A DNA stretch of 64,000 nucleotides from Moringa oleifera (Eukaryota > Streptophyta > Magnoliopsida > Brassicales > Moringaceae): contig JAJFZO010000609.1 of the NCBI GenBank assembly GCA_021397835.1, forward strand, positions 7,256,001 through 7,320,000, in the 5' to 3' direction. The notes below the pieces were generated by a model. The model searched no databases. It saw nothing but the letters and a program-made list of their open reading frames with translations, and was not told the origin of the DNA. The translations under genes and the position numbers were made by a program. Shown piece after piece: positions 38,358-51,790 of the stretch (its first letter is position 1; each line of letters opens with the position of its first letter).

Positions 38358-38999
38358 GATAAATATTAGAATTACTTTTTCAATAAAATACCAAAATTCT
38401 TTTGAGTATATATGACCAATGGTAAAAAAGACAAATAGCTAGAACGAAGAGGGCATCATTCAATCCAGGGCCTTCCACAGGACTTCAAAAACTAAAATAA
38501 GCAGAATTAAATGACCTCAAGCACCCCAGAAATTAATAGCCAATACATTTCAAAATAGTAGTAATTTTTGAGGGGTGTTAATTGCATTCTAATGCTGAGT
38601 ATTTCTGGGAATGAAACTCAACTTTTTGGGTAAAATAATGCAAAAACATAAGTTCGGATATTTCTGAAGTTTACTGAAGCTAGTCGAGCACACTTATGGA
38701 GTAACTGTAAGAAGAAATATCCACAGTTTTTGTTTTCTCACCTAGCTGCTGCCAAAGCACAAGGAAACTATTTGACATCAAAATCAAATTTCGTATCATT
38801 ACCAGTAGGCCTCACCTTTAATAAATTCTCTGGTGAGCTTGTTAGTCTATAGTCTTTTGCATTCAAACATTCAAGAGTCAGATACAAAGCTTTCGGTGTC
38901 AGTGCAGATGAAACAACATTGACAGAGCACATCAGCCTTTCTTATATAATACTTACCATAGTTTAAACTTGTGATCGCTGTCACCTCCAATTTCTTTTC
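38358..38999. other. 3' flank of the adenylate kinase gene
   Basis: No coding feature. It presumably includes the 3'UTR and polyadenylation region of the gene ending at 39000 on the minus strand. Confidence 0.5.
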
Positions 39000-41900
39000 T
39001 CAGAATACACCACTCAAGAAGCCCCTGAAGAGAAAGAAATATGTGTGACGAATATCAAGAGATGACAATCTTTGCTAATATAAAAAAGTTCTATGTTTCT
39101 TACCAAAATCCAGAGGCTTTCTTGTTTTGATTTCTGCAAATGGAAAAAAGAAGAAAGAATTGATTGCTCATGTTAGTTTTTCTTAGTTCAGCAGCAAGGG
39201 ATGCCTATCGAATCAGTAAGATGACAACTAGACGGGTTACCTTTGTTTCCCAATGAAGGCATCATTAATTTCATCAGAATTTGGTCTTTCAGTAAACGTT
39301 GACAACATTATATACTTCTCCTTTCCTGATGGTTCATCCACTCTCTTGTACAGTTCATACTCATAAGGGTATGACATCCTAAAAATCATGAGAATAACGA
39401 TTAAACATTTTCCCCAGAAAATATATCTGGTAGAAAAATTTTGTAGATCTTAACACATCTGCTCGGAGTGGGTCAGTGAGCATGTATCACCCATGCATAC
39501 ATGAAGGTGAGGAGAGTGGGAGAGAAAGAACAATTAGACAAGTGTGCATCAATCTCTTCTGTTTCCTTTTGTTTCTGATTTACACTTAAGCAGAAGTATT
39601 TTTTTGCATCAGGCACTGTCAAAAATATCTATCCTGCTCAAAGAATTGTGCAGATATGTATGTAAGCATCTGCCTAAGCTCAAGCCACGGCGATATGTCT
39701 TGGGACAACGCGGAAGGCAGACAACAGTTTGCTGATTCTTTATACATTTAACAGGACTAAAATGATTTAGGGATGCAGTAAGAATGGATATTTTAGGCTA
39801 CACTCAAAGTGCTCTAGCAGGCTAGCAGTCTGACAACTGGCCAGAAACAAGTATAGACTTCTGATGAGTGTACCTAAGAGCTCCCATAATTGGATATCGA
39901 GTTCCTGCATAATACAGAAGCCGAAAGGAATAACAAATCTCGAAAGAAGCAGCATACTCCAATCTCTTGTCTCGATCCATTGTCTACAAAAAAAAAAATA
40001 TACAGTCAGGAACTGATCGATTCCTAAAAATGTCAGGCACTTCATTTTGCTGGTCGTACTTACTTGCATGATACCACTTGAACCAGGTAAATCCTGAATA
40101 TGGAAGATTCACAAAATATGTTAGCTATATATATAAGGGAAAAAACATTAACAGAAATCAGTTGCTGGCATATAGAGCCAGCATTACTTTGATGTTGGAA
40201 AGAACCCTAAACTGGTAGACATCACAGACATTGTAACTCAGCGTATAAGAGCAAAGCATTTCATCAGAACTTCTCAGGTCTAACATATGATATAAACAGA
40301 ATGATACAAATATCAGATTGACAATTCCTGCTGAATAGCTTTTCAATACGATGGCTTTACGTGTTCATGATAAATACTGAATCATATTAATTCCTTGCTG
40401 AGCAGAGTTTTCCTAATACCAGTAGACAATTTTTTTGCGCAGAGTTTATAACCATAAGTAGCCAAATATACATATGAAAGCACGACATATTATCGATTTT
40501 ATTATATGCATATTGTTCCAAGATAGAAAATTGAGTAATATTTATGTCATGATTCAAACCTTCAGTCGAGGATTGATGAGGACAACTGGCCGGTCACCAG
40601 CAGCATTTGTCATAGCTTGCAGATCCTGCACATTGAACCCAACATTTAGGAAAAAAAAAAATGCAAGTTTAAAGCATTTCAAATTGATAAGCTGTCCCAC
40701 AAAAAAAAAAAAGAAAAAGAAAGGCATAATGAATCATATTTCTCAAGATCCTTACATCTATAATACAATTCCCTACAGCATTTTGAGGAGCAACTAATAC
40801 AAACATGTCATCTTGTTCTTCAACTTCTTTTGCACCTGCCATTGCAAGTAAGAAAATAGCAGTAAAATAATAACCATCCAAGTCATTACCAAGCAAGTGA
40901 TGCATGTAAAGAAATCATTCCCTGTAATTGATTTCTGGTTGATTTTGTAACACCAACTTAGAAGTTCAACAACTGGCACATATATTAGTCTGTTTCTGTA
41001 CATAATTTTGTGATAAAGAAGAAATATATATAAAGTCTATAAATTCCAGACCACTCCGCTAAGCTTTCCATGCCATCCATAATTTCCGAGTTGTCTGATT
41101 ATTATTCTCGACTTCTTAGCTCTAGGAAACGGTGGGTAGATCAGGGGTGGCCTCCATTCCATCGAGAGTCTCTCGCCACATGCTAAATTTCTAGGTAGTA
41201 CATATGACTGCAAGTTCCAAAGGAGGTCCCATTGACTGGATTAGGATGGAGGAATTTTTCTTTCTTGGCTTAAACACCTACTTTAATATACAAGTCAGAG
41301 CTGGCTTTTGCAATCCACCCTCAACCTCATGGGATGTTCAAATTGCTTAGAATTAATTTGAAATTTTAAAATTAATTGGTAGTATAGACATACAAATGAC
41401 TGGGTCAACAGGTCTTCAAGCACAGAAATCATTAAGAGAAGGAAGTTTTCGATATGATCATCATATCGTCATTACCGTTCTCTGTCATACAAGTTCCACT
41501 CAAATGTTCTAGCAAGGTGGATAAACTGTTTCGAGCAATTGATGAAAACATCCAGAAGAGCTGAATACCTGTATATGCAAGCATACATATTACATGCATA
41601 TATGTAAGTTCAGCCTCATACCTATTGAACCAATCTTGATAAAAGTCCCCAGTGCACCATAATTACCCCAATCCATGAACTCTAATATCTTCCGAGTACC
41701 TGCAAGTTGCAATGGCATCCCTGCAAGTGCACCTTCTCCCATAGACCCTTGAACACAAACCTGAAAGGTAAGATGCCCAAAAATATGGATAATACAAGCA
41801 AACTACACAGTATCAAATCTTTCAGAGACCTAAATGCCAAAGGTACCTTAACTCGTTTCCCATCATCAGCAAATGACAGAGCTATGATTCGAACAAGTTC

Positions 41901-44900
41901 CATTAAGGTACCTATTCGATAAACATCCTGTCCATTAATAGAGATGGTTATTCCTGGACAAATATTTACAGGAAGTAAAGAAAAGGACAAGAAAAAAAAA
42001 AAAAAAACTAACTAACTAACTAAAACTCAGCAGCAAAACCTCACCATTTCTGGATTCAGCTCCGGAATGCTAATTTCCACCTGCACATTTGGAACAACAG
42101 TTCAGATAAGCAATCCACTCCTTCGTCAGAGCCATCTTAATGAGTTTTAAAGCTACATAAGAAAAATCATCTAACTGCAACTACAAAGAACAAGCCATAC
42201 GCGTTCGCTTACTCTCTTCTTCTGTCTCTGTTTTACTTTCTATTAGACAAAGGCAGCTTTGACTCATACATGCTGGTCTAATCAATGTTTTGTTCCTGGA
42301 TCCATAAATAGAAGTAGGTGTATGATTTGTGCCTATGTACTTTCCTCCATAGTTGCAATGAGCTCCACATGGGGCAGAAAGGACTAGTAGAAAAGCTTCA
42401 TAGTCTAGCTTGAAGATTAGACAACATGTTACAAGTTAACCCATGCTATCCGAGAATCAGCCAAACCAAAGAGAAGACAGGGCAACAGTTACAATCATAG
42501 TGCCTATCAGCTCAGCTGGTACACAGAATAGGAACACCTAATATAGGATGGTTTAACAGACAGTAGGGGCTACCGCCTGTTGGGTGAACCAGCTCATGGG
42601 CCAAAAATGAGGAGAAATCATAATACATGATTGCCATCAGTACCACTATCAAGTCCAGCATCTAACATGTTTATAAGACTGAAGTCTGCTTAGCTTACTG
42701 TTCACTAGTCTAACTATTTCCCAACTCAGTTAGACTTATCCATACAAGGATCATAAAAAAGTTCCGATAAGTATATAAAAACAGGTGAGGATTGGTTAAA
42801 AATCATACAGTAATATGCAATATGAGATATATAACCTACTCAGAGTTTCTTTCCTCCTTGATTCACTTATTCCATGGCTTCATAAAAAATGCATATTAAA
42901 ATTCATTAACTCAGTCTTCAGCTGAAGTACGGCAAACTATCATTTCTGACCTTTAATCGAGTTTTTCCATCAGTCACAGCCCTCTGTGTGGCTTGTAGCA
43001 CATCATCATAGAAATAGTTCCTGATCTCCCTAGAATGAGGGATATTATTCAATCTAGTGGGAATTCCTCTCCATTTATTCTGTAAAAGAAAAGAGGTATA
43101 AGAGAATTGCTCATTGCTCTCTTACATAAAAGTGGAACAACTTTGGATCAGGAAAGCAGTGATAATTATATGGTGTAATGTAAAATCATATACCTGGGTT
43201 GAAGGTGCTTCATCTGGATGGTGCTTAGTTTCAAGCACTGTTTCCATTTTAATATAGAAGGAAATATTAGAAAGTTAGGCAAATTACTGAAGCTATTTAC
43301 CAGTGCATAGTATTACTCAAATAAGCTTTGTCAACCGATGGCATGTTTAGGTTCCTGGACACAAGATAATAATTTGCTAAAACAAACATTAAGAGATAGT
43401 TAATCTGTTGGTCATTTTAATTTAAGATCTGAACTTCTGTATCCATATGGAATATCACATTGCACACAGTAAGTTCTTTAGGCTTTATGGTTTATATGGA
43501 AATGGAAAAATTCTGGATTGCCCTTCATATATGCATAACATAGTTCTAGCAACTGAGGGGAAAAGGACATTAAAAGGGAAAAATAAAAAAGTCAAAGAAA
43601 TTCATTAGAGAATAAAAGAAAGGAAGTGGACAAGTTGCGAGCCTGACCAGACCAGAAATTTAAAATTAAAAGGGAGAAAGGTTAGCAGAAAACAAAAAGT
43701 CTAGTCCATCAAAACATTTTAGTTCATTATTAGTCTATTATCAACCCCAATGAAAAATGCTGAAATCACTTACATGATTCTTTTGTTTTATCTTTTTGCA
43801 CCTGAGACAGCAAAGAGTTTATTTCCTTGAAAACTACTTCCTTTGCCCTGTTTCCATCAATCTGCACTTTGGAGATACAAATTAGCAAGCAAAACTCCCT
43901 GAAAATGATTCCAATGATAAACGAGAAGATACCAACAACAATGGATGAATACCTTAGTCATTACATTTGAGTAAGCGGAAGAGATAGCTTCTGCATTTTG
44001 TTTATATATTTGTAGTCGTGATTTTACCTAAAGAGAAATTAAATAACTTAGATTTCAAGTGGAGGAGCTCCAAGAAATGGATGGGACAGAAGAGTAATAA
44101 ATCTCCAACAGATAAATCTTTTAAATTAAATTTATGTTTTCCCTTTTTGAGGTGTTAGGGATGAGCCGACAGGGGGGAGAAGAGCAATAAGTTTGAAGAA
44201 TCTCCTATCTTAAGCACAAAAGACAAACAGGAAAGCACAAAATGAATTAAAATGTTATTATGCCTTAGTAAACTAGCAGCAAATTGCAAAAGCACTGGCA
44301 TATCCCAACAAGAAACCAAAACTTGAAATTTATTCTTGACCAGCTCAAAAGATGGACGGACAACAAGAAGCCAGGTTTATACATATTTCCACGTAATCAG
44401 CCTGTACAAATCTTTTCCTAGTAATGAAACTAAATGCTATGAAATCTATTGGTTAAGCATACAACAGATTCCCAAAGCACCCAAAAAAAGGGGGAAAAAA
44501 AAGAATGCAGCATTCTCATGCATTCTTCAGTTGCAAGATCATATTGGATCTTAGGCCAAGGTCTAAGTGGAGGACTCATAAGATAGGTTTGTTCGCTGGA
44601 TACCATGGTAACTTTTTAATTATTTTTATTTTTTTTAATCTCAGTAGTAAGGTGGTGCATTGTGTCCTGGCTAACTGTCTATAGAATTTTCCCTTTATTC
44701 TGACAGTTTTAGTTGCCCCTGTAACAAATTTGATGAACTTCAATCTTCATCCATTCTGCTCTAGTTTAGTTTTGTGGTAGGAAGAACCAACCAGGCAAGA
44801 GTTAAGAATTGTTGTATCGGATTGCTTTGGGAAAGTTTCTGTCTACATTCCATGAGAGACTTCTATAAAAGCGAAGATAGATTTGCAAAACTGAAAGATC

Positions 44901-47900
44901 CACCCTGTAGCTATGCATAAAGCAACACATATAGTATACAGAACTATTAACTCATGGTTGCTCCAAGTTTTGTTTGCATCACAAGAAACGAGTTTATCTA
45001 AAGCAGTATATGTATATCATACACTCCAAAAATACATATCTAAAAGGAATGATAGGAAAAAATATGTACTGCAAACAAATTGAAGTGCACATCATAAATG
45101 TATACAATCATACTTTTTCGTCTGTGTCATCAGGACGGGTAACAAGTCTATCTTTGACTTCCTTAGTCTCTGGAGGGAAATTGTTCAGATGATAAATCTT
45201 GCCTGTGACTGGGTCTAGCCTTCTACCAACACATCTGTCGATTAGAATTTCATCAGGAACCTGAGTATTAAAAAATGGCATCCATGTAAAAGGCAAATTT
45301 TATCAAAAATAGTAATCTAAAATGAGATATTGTAAACCATACCATGCATCCTAAGTTAAAACTTCAAATAAGCTACACAAAGGGAATATGAAGATGCAAA
45401 TGCATAACAAATCTTAACGATCATAAGACAGAGAGGCACATTAATATCTCAGTATCAAAGGCAATCCAGTACTAACAAATAAAATCACCAAATTAGCAAT
45501 GAAAGGATGCACCATAGGTACCATCAAGTGATTGTGTGTGTGAAATTAATAATTAGTGAGAGCTTAAATCCTTGTGAAGCCTATGCATTTTTTTTTCCTG
45601 GGTACAGGGCATTCAAAACCATGGAAACTGCCAACTAAGCATTGAAGATTTTTGAAATTTTAGTAGCTTACTATTGATTGTTATAGAATTTTCATGTGCC
45701 TTGCAGAGTATGAAATGGAGAATTTAATTCGTGCAGAAGAGTTCTAGTGATCAATGTACAAGATTGAGTTTCAATTAAATAGATTGACAAGTTCTAAACC
45801 ATTTCACCACAGCAAAAAGGAAAATCTGCAACAGACAAAATGTGCAGAGGAATTGAGCAAATGAGTTATACATACATCTAACACAACAAAAACATCGGGT
45901 ATAATGTTCAATTTCTGCAGACTCTGTGCTTGGGCAGAACTCCTTGGATACCCATCAAGAAGCCATCCTCTTTCTTTGGCATCTTCTTTTGATAATCTTG
46001 CTGTCACCATCTACAAAACATGGCATTAATCTTCTGAATCATCTACAACAGGTAAAAGGAAATTCACAAGTGAGTAATGGGATGTTGTACTGCTGTCACA
46101 ATCTCATCTGGAACAAGATGGCCAGCATTCATGAATTCTTTTGCCTTATTTCCAATCTCTGTCCCAGCTGAGACTTCTGCTCTTAAGAGATCCCCAGTTG
46201 ATATGTGCACCAATCCAAACTGTAGGACCAAGAGAAAACATTTCCAAGCGAGAGAGAAATAAGATGATAGCAACATCTAGACATGGAGTTCAACCATTTG
46301 AGGCAATAATGGCCCATTTTCTATCATAGCTCAATCACAACCCTCTCTGATTAAAAATAAATAAATAAATAAAGCATACAGATTTTAAAAAAAAAAAAAA
46401 AAGACTGAATCTTACATCACAGCCAACAAACAGAGTTTTCATGCATGGTACTATTTCAATAATTTAAAAATCTCTTTTTAGACATATCTCAATAACAGCT
46501 ACACTGCAATGCAGGTTTTTCCATCAAGAAGTTACATGATAAGCAGGGATGCCCTTCTGTTGGCCATATGTTGCATTCTTTTGATATGGTACCCATGCAT
46601 GCAAAAAGTCAAAGAAAATGCCAAGTTAATTTCAAAAAGTTATTCTGACCAAAAAATGTCAAAAAGTTTGTGGAAATTGTGGTGCATAGCGAAGACATTG
46701 AATGTATTTTAGAGGCAGGCAAGTTTATTGATTCACTTTGGAATATCACTGCTAGCTAATTGAACTTTAAAAATAGAAATAGGTCATAGCATGGGCTCAA
46801 TGGATCCCATAAGTTTCACTCAGTCACACAAGTCCGCCATTATAGTGAAGGCTGACAACGGTTCAAAATCTAAAAGTATGTCCATAGCATTTTGAAATAA
46901 TAGAAGATCTTTCATGAGATCCTCCACATTTAAATTCAACTGCCATTCTGCATGTTCGCTTTGAAAACTTTAAACAGAGCCATTTATGTAAACTGTGCAC
47001 AAACATGCATGTGTCTCAGTCCTGCAAGTGAAAAGGTTATTGTGACAATTACATTGCATTCACTTATTCCTGAAATCGTATCCTGCCAATATCTCATTAT
47101 ACATCTATGTTTCATCAAAGATAACATAAGAAATTAAGAGACCATCAAGACAATAAAAACTTAAACAGAATACCCTCCCCTCCAACCCACCCCACCCTAC
47201 CAAAGTAGAATCATATTCCTTGAATAACAGCAGCTCCATTTGTGCTTTGTGACGGTTAACGAAGTAACGTCACTTTTATCTGCTGATAACAATCCAAGAA
47301 ATATATAAAACAACCCTTCATTCATTTATCCAATCAACCGTTTTAGAGTTCATTTACCTGCTATATATTAACTTGCTCAATGGTTCTTTAACAGTTGAAT
47401 ACTTCATGTAACATTATCTAGCAATCAACTGACATATTTCTTGACAGGATCACCATCAACATTAGACTAAGCATAGGATACTTAGTTACCTTTTGAACAA
47501 TCAACTCACATTGAGTGCCTTTTCCAGACGCCGGTGCGCCGGCTATCATCACCTTTAACGGTTCATTTGCCGAACAACTAACCCGCAATATTCCCTGCCC
47601 AGAACATAGCAGAGATATAAAATCTGCAAAATAGTACATCTAAATAGACTTGAATAATGTGTTTGTAGATAAAACCTTGGGTTCCGAGTTTACCCTCAAC
47701 CGGGTGTTGCTCCGGAAACCAGAAGAGACAAGCTGGTCATGACGAAGAGGAGATAGTGGAAGAAAGAGAGACGAAGAAGAAGAGAGACAAGACGGATTAA
47801 GAGAGAAGATGGAGAAAGGAGAAGACGAGAGAGTTAAAGAGGCATCAATTGAGTTAATGGAAGATAGTGAAGTAGCTAACATTGTTAGTCTCCTGTGCAC

Positions 47901-47906
47901 CACCAA
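39000..47906 (-). CDS. Plastid adenylate kinase fused to a DUF1995 domain (19 exons)
   Basis: Interconverts ATP, AMP and ADP, probably in the chloroplast. Exons (minus): 47906-47676, 47594-47490, 46219-46091, 46010-45876, 45260-45114, 44027-43953, 43861-43774, 43237-43194, 43079-42951, 42080-42045, 41927-41847, 41760-41622, 40835-40756, 40625-40560, 40093-40064, 39983-39874, 39378-39241, 39133-39104, 39024-39000. All junctions are GT..AG with consistent phase, about 605 residues. Residues 1-80 are Ser-rich, transit-peptide-like. The kinase follows with P-loop [52 protein letters not shown], and lid [12 protein letters not shown] then [11 protein letters not shown]1995 runs from [20 protein letters not shown] to the C-terminus ([66 protein letters not shown]). 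It closely follows Arabidopsis adenylate kinase 5 (At5g35170). The first ATG is chosen; Met9 is an alternative. Confidence 0.95.
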
Positions 47907-48149
47907 GGAGGGAGGGAGGAATAGAGCTTGAGCCGAGGGGAAGTGCTTTTCAGTTAAAATAACGAGGTGTCCCTTAACCGATAAACGGACACCACAAGTT
48001 CTCTCTTCTCTCCTATAATTTGATTTTACATTAATCTTTTTTTATGGATTTTTTTGTATTAATCAGACAAAATGACATTAAAAAAAAAAAGAAAATTATA
48101 GAATTTTGAAATAATTTATTTGGAAGAGAATAATTTTAAAAAATAAAAA
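47907..48149 (-). promoter_or_regulatory. Upstream region of the adenylate kinase gene
   Basis: Only about 240 bases separate the ATG from the TM9 relic. The first 60 bases are GGA-rich on the plus strand (CT-rich leader on the coding strand). No clear TATA box. The ancestral TM9 gene must have ended very close to this promoter. Confidence 0.45.
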
Positions 48150-48500
48150 GTGGCAGACACTGGTCCACTTGAACTTTGAAGAGCAAATACAAGATTAGTT
48201 TACAGAGTATGAGAAAATATAGATGGCAACTGATCCAGAAGCAAAGGACTTCCACCACCATTTCCAGTCGTCCACGCATAGATGCACGTAGGTTAATACT
48301 ACAGATACTTCAGCACACACCGCCACAACAAGGATCAACAAAATGATCAGAAACCAAAAAACAAAGTAAACACGGCCCATCCATATACCAGACATGATAA
48401 AGAACAGTTCAATGAAGAGAGTTCCCAAAGGTAGAGTGCCAGCACTAAGAACTAAAAGGCAGGTGGATATTTTTGGGCTGGAATTTCTCTAGCAACCAAT
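48150..48500 (-). pseudogene. 3' relic of a TM9/TMN gene (original copy)
   Basis: Minus-strand reading follows residues about 520-620 of the living TM9 protein at 54528-56501: REIPAQKYP, then GTLFIELFFIMSGIWMGRVY, FWFLIILLILVVAVCAEVSV, HLCVDDWKWWWKSF and GSVAIYIFSYSVN. It has one in-frame codon loss (FF to F) and a 1-base insertion that ends the frame after YSVN. Nucleotide similarity runs on past the stop to AAGTTCAAGTGGACCAGTGT (minus sense, about 48155-48174) and stops at 48150, so the last 45 or so codons are gone. It is on the opposite strand to the living gene and the same strand as adenylate kinase. Confidence 0.9.
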
Positions 48501-48529
48501 GTTTGATTTGCGGTGGTGAGTTTTGTGGA

Positions 48530-49080
48530 CTTGCGAAGCAAAGACGAAACTACCATGCTTCAATTAGTTTGTATTTCAAATAAGTTATAAAAAATATATC
48601 TAAGGTATCTAAGTTTTTTGTTAATAAGATACGTATCTGCTGCATAATTTTAATAAAAATAAAAGAAATCAAATCAAATTTTTTATTTTATTAAATAATT
48701 TAAATTTTAGATAAAATATGTGTTAATTTGAATTTGAATAAGAATAATTATTTTATTTAAATTTTAAATAAAAAATCTTTAGATATCTAAATAATTACAA
48801 TTTGAGCTTTTGATTGTTTTTTTTTTTTTATAAATATGATTTTTATCAATAAAGTAAAGTAAGTAATTCTAAGCTCCAAGAGTTTTTTTTTTCTTATTTA
48901 TTATTTTACCGACAAACTGATATTGGAACCTTTTTTTTAAGGGACTTGTAAAGCGCGAGAGTGAAAATAAGTTTTAACTAAGCAAATCAAACACTTTATC
49001 TTTTATCTTAAAATTCAACATGATATGAAATAGTTTCTTATCTACTCTTCTAATTTTCACAAGAGAAAATTATCGAGCTT
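48530..49080. other. AT-rich spacer; no gene seen
   Basis: Low-complexity AT-rich DNA between the TM9 relic and the copia remnant. No terminal repeat recognised. Confidence 0.5.
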
Positions 49081-49089
49081 GGACAATGA

Positions 49090-50084
49090 AAATGGAGTCC
49101 TTCCTATAAGTATGCTACCTATGGGATTTGGTGGATGCAAAATTAGAAGATCTAACAATCGTGCAACTTAGGAGTAATAAAGAAGAAAGAAAAAGGAGAT
49201 ATAAGTATAGAACTTGTATTCACTGTGTAGTTTCAGATACAATATTTACAAAGATCATGGCCTTTGAAGCAGCAAAACAGGAATGGAATCTCATAAAAGA
49301 AGGATATTAAGGAAATGACAATATAAAGCAAATGCAAATCCTAAACCCGAGAAGAGAATTCGAGATGCAAAAGATGAAGGAGGCAAAAGCACTTAAGATT
49401 ACACGAATAAATTATTGACATTGGTTAATAAGATCAAAATGTTGATAGAAGAACTTTCTATTAAAAGGGTGGTAAAAAAGATTCTGGTAACCTTACTTGA
49501 GAGATTTGAATCCAAATCTTTTAACTAGAGGAGTCTAGAGATCTATCAAGAATAATATTAGCAGAGCTCATCAATGCAATGCAAGCTCAAGAACAAAGGA
49601 GTGCTCACAGAAAAGAAGAAATAATTGAATGAGCATTTCAAATGAAAGAAACTAATCAAACTCAAAGGGGTAACAAAAGGAAGAAACAATGGAGTAATAA
49701 GAATTACAAGAAAGGAGAAAACAACAACAATAGTGATAGCAAGGGCAAGCATTCATGTCCTTATCATAAAAAAAAAAAAAACTTCTCATTTATCAAAATA
49801 TTATTGGTTTAGATTTAACATTCAATGTAGGACATGCAAACACATAGTGCATATGAAGAAAGTATGCAAAAACAAACAACAAGAATGACACTAAGCTTAA
49901 GTAGTAGACAAACAATAAGAGAAGCAACTTTTTTGTTGCATCTTGTTTTTTTAGTACCAGTTCAAGTGATGACAAGCTTATAGATAGTGGATGTACAAAC
50001 CACATATCTTTTTATGAATCTTTTTTCAAAAATGTAAATAACTTAGAAGTGTCAAGAGTGACAATGGCCAATATTTAAGGGGAG
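49090..50084 (+). mobile_element. Ty1/copia gag-protease remnant
   Basis: A broken gag reading runs through KIMAFEAAKQEWNLIKEGY (49250), GNDNIKQMQILNPRREFEMQ, INKLLTLVNKIKML-like and KRVVKKILVTLLERFESKSF (49468), the UBN2-type gag of plant copia elements. Then comes a CX2CX4HX4C zinc knuckle (49826-49867, CRTCKHIVHMKKVC), and the start of the aspartic protease with LIDSGCTNHIS (catalytic Asp codon 49983-49985). It ends abruptly where the first tandem unit begins. No integrase, RT or LTR pair is seen. Frameshifts and stops are frequent. Confidence 0.85.
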
Positions 50085-50659
50085 TTGTAGCATTCAAAAA
50101 CTATAAAAAAGTATAAAGAAATCCTAACACTCAAATAGCCATTGTATTCTGAGAAATAATTATTGGTGTCCAAGTGTCTTTTATAGACATAAAAAGCCCT
50201 TCATTTTTTTAGGCATACGATTTGAATATACTAATAAGATAAGAGACAAATTTAATTTAAGTTCTTATCTATCTGATAAGAAATAATAAGGTTAGTATCT
50301 AATAAGATAAAAGATAATGTTATTTTGAATTCTAGATAGCATTATCTCATATATATTAGGTGCCAAATAATATCATCTAAAGCTCTTTATATTTGACCCA
50401 GAGCTATAAATTTTGTCTTTCAAAATAAAAAAGAAAACTTCGATGCTCAAGTCAGCTTATAGTCTAGATGACTCATTGAGAAAGGATTGAAGATACCTGA
50501 GGCTTTTTGTAGGCAATGGTATTGGAATCTGTAAAAGAATGACTTCACTTTTATAATAGATAATGACTTCGTATAAGCCTTCATTATATGTAATTGTTTA
50601 GGTGAATTAGTAATGATTTGAAAAATGGGGAGAGAGATAATGGCTAAGTGGTTTCTAGG

Positions 50660-50890
50660 TGTTTAACTATTGATAGGTTTAGTTATGTCCTTTACGTTGT
50701 GTAATACCTCACAATCTAAATTGTTAAGGTTAGAATTAATAAAGCTTATGACAGTAAAAGGGCAATTAGCTTAGGAAAGTTTGGTGCATTGGGGTATACA
50801 CTAAAGGTTTTGAATCAAAAATGATGGCGAAAATGAGGTTTGTAAGAGATGGATTGGGAAAGAGTGGAGGATAGCAATCTATATTATCAC
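50660..50890 (+). pseudogene. G-patch exon fragment, tandem copy 1
   Basis: GGTATACACTAAAGGTTTTG and AAAATGATGGCGAAAATGAG (50794-50838) match, on the opposite strand, the G-patch 1 coding text of the gene at 58.5-64 kb (HTKGFGSKMMAKMGFIGGGL). Similarity also covers the preceding codons (RIIEADETKG equivalent). A stop follows GLGKSGG. Confidence 0.8.
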
Positions 50891-51579
50891 ATAGTTTAGA
50901 GACATAATCATTCATTTTGTTATGTCTTTTCTGGGTGGCATTACTTTTTTCAAATGCTTATAAATGGCACCAAATATTATCACTTAAAATTACTGACTAG
51001 TTGTGAGGAGTTGAAGCCTTGAAAAACCTACAAAAAGCAGAGAAATGCTCCAATTCTTAAGTTAATCATGGTATTCCAAGAAATAATTATTGTTGTGTAC
51101 CTTTTTATATGCATTTGGAATCCTCTATTCTTTAGGCATATGGGTTTACATCTACTGAAAAGATAAGAGATAAAGTTATTTTAAATTCATATATATGTTA
51201 TAAGATAATAGATAAGGTCAATATCTTACTAGGTAAGACATAATGTTGTTTTGAATTCTTGATATAATTATCTCATATATCAGGCATCAAATAATATCAC
51301 TTAAAATTATTTATGTTTGACTTAAAGTGGTGATGCAAACATGTAAGGCAAAAGGAAAAACTTCAATGTGCAAGTCAACTTGTATTCTAAATGAGTCAAC
51401 AAAATAGGATTGACTTATAGGCAATGATGCGGGAATGAGAAAAAAAATGACTCCTTTTTTATAATAGATAATGGCTTTTATAACAACTTATTACGTGCAG
51501 GTGTCTATGATAAATGAATTAGTAATAATGTGAAAACAGGGGAAAGAGATAATGGCTAAGTGATTTCTAGGTGTTTAAC

Positions 51580-51790
51580 TATTAGAAGGTTGAATTGTGT
51601 CATTTGCATTAAGTGGTATCTTGCAATCTAAATTATTTAGGTCAAAATTAATGAAGTTGATGAAACTAAAGGGACGACCAACTTAGCACATATGGTGAAA
51701 TGAGGTACACTAACGGTTTTGAACCCAAAATGATGGCAAAAATGAGGTTTATAAATGGAAGAATAAGAAAGAGTGGAAGATTGCAATCTA
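51580..51790 (+). pseudogene. G-patch exon fragment, tandem copy 2
   Basis: TGTGTCATTTGCATTAAGTG (51597-51616) and TTGATGAAACTAAAGGG (51657-51673), then AAAATGATGGCAAAAATGAG (51728-51747), match the G-patch exon around Val-Ser-Ser, EADETKG and SKMMAKM. This is the best preserved of the three upstream text blocks. Confidence 0.8.

Noticed and set aside
48195..48428. Short separate membrane-protein gene on the minus strand
   Set aside because: It is a truncated, frameshifted fragment of TM9 with no start region of its own.
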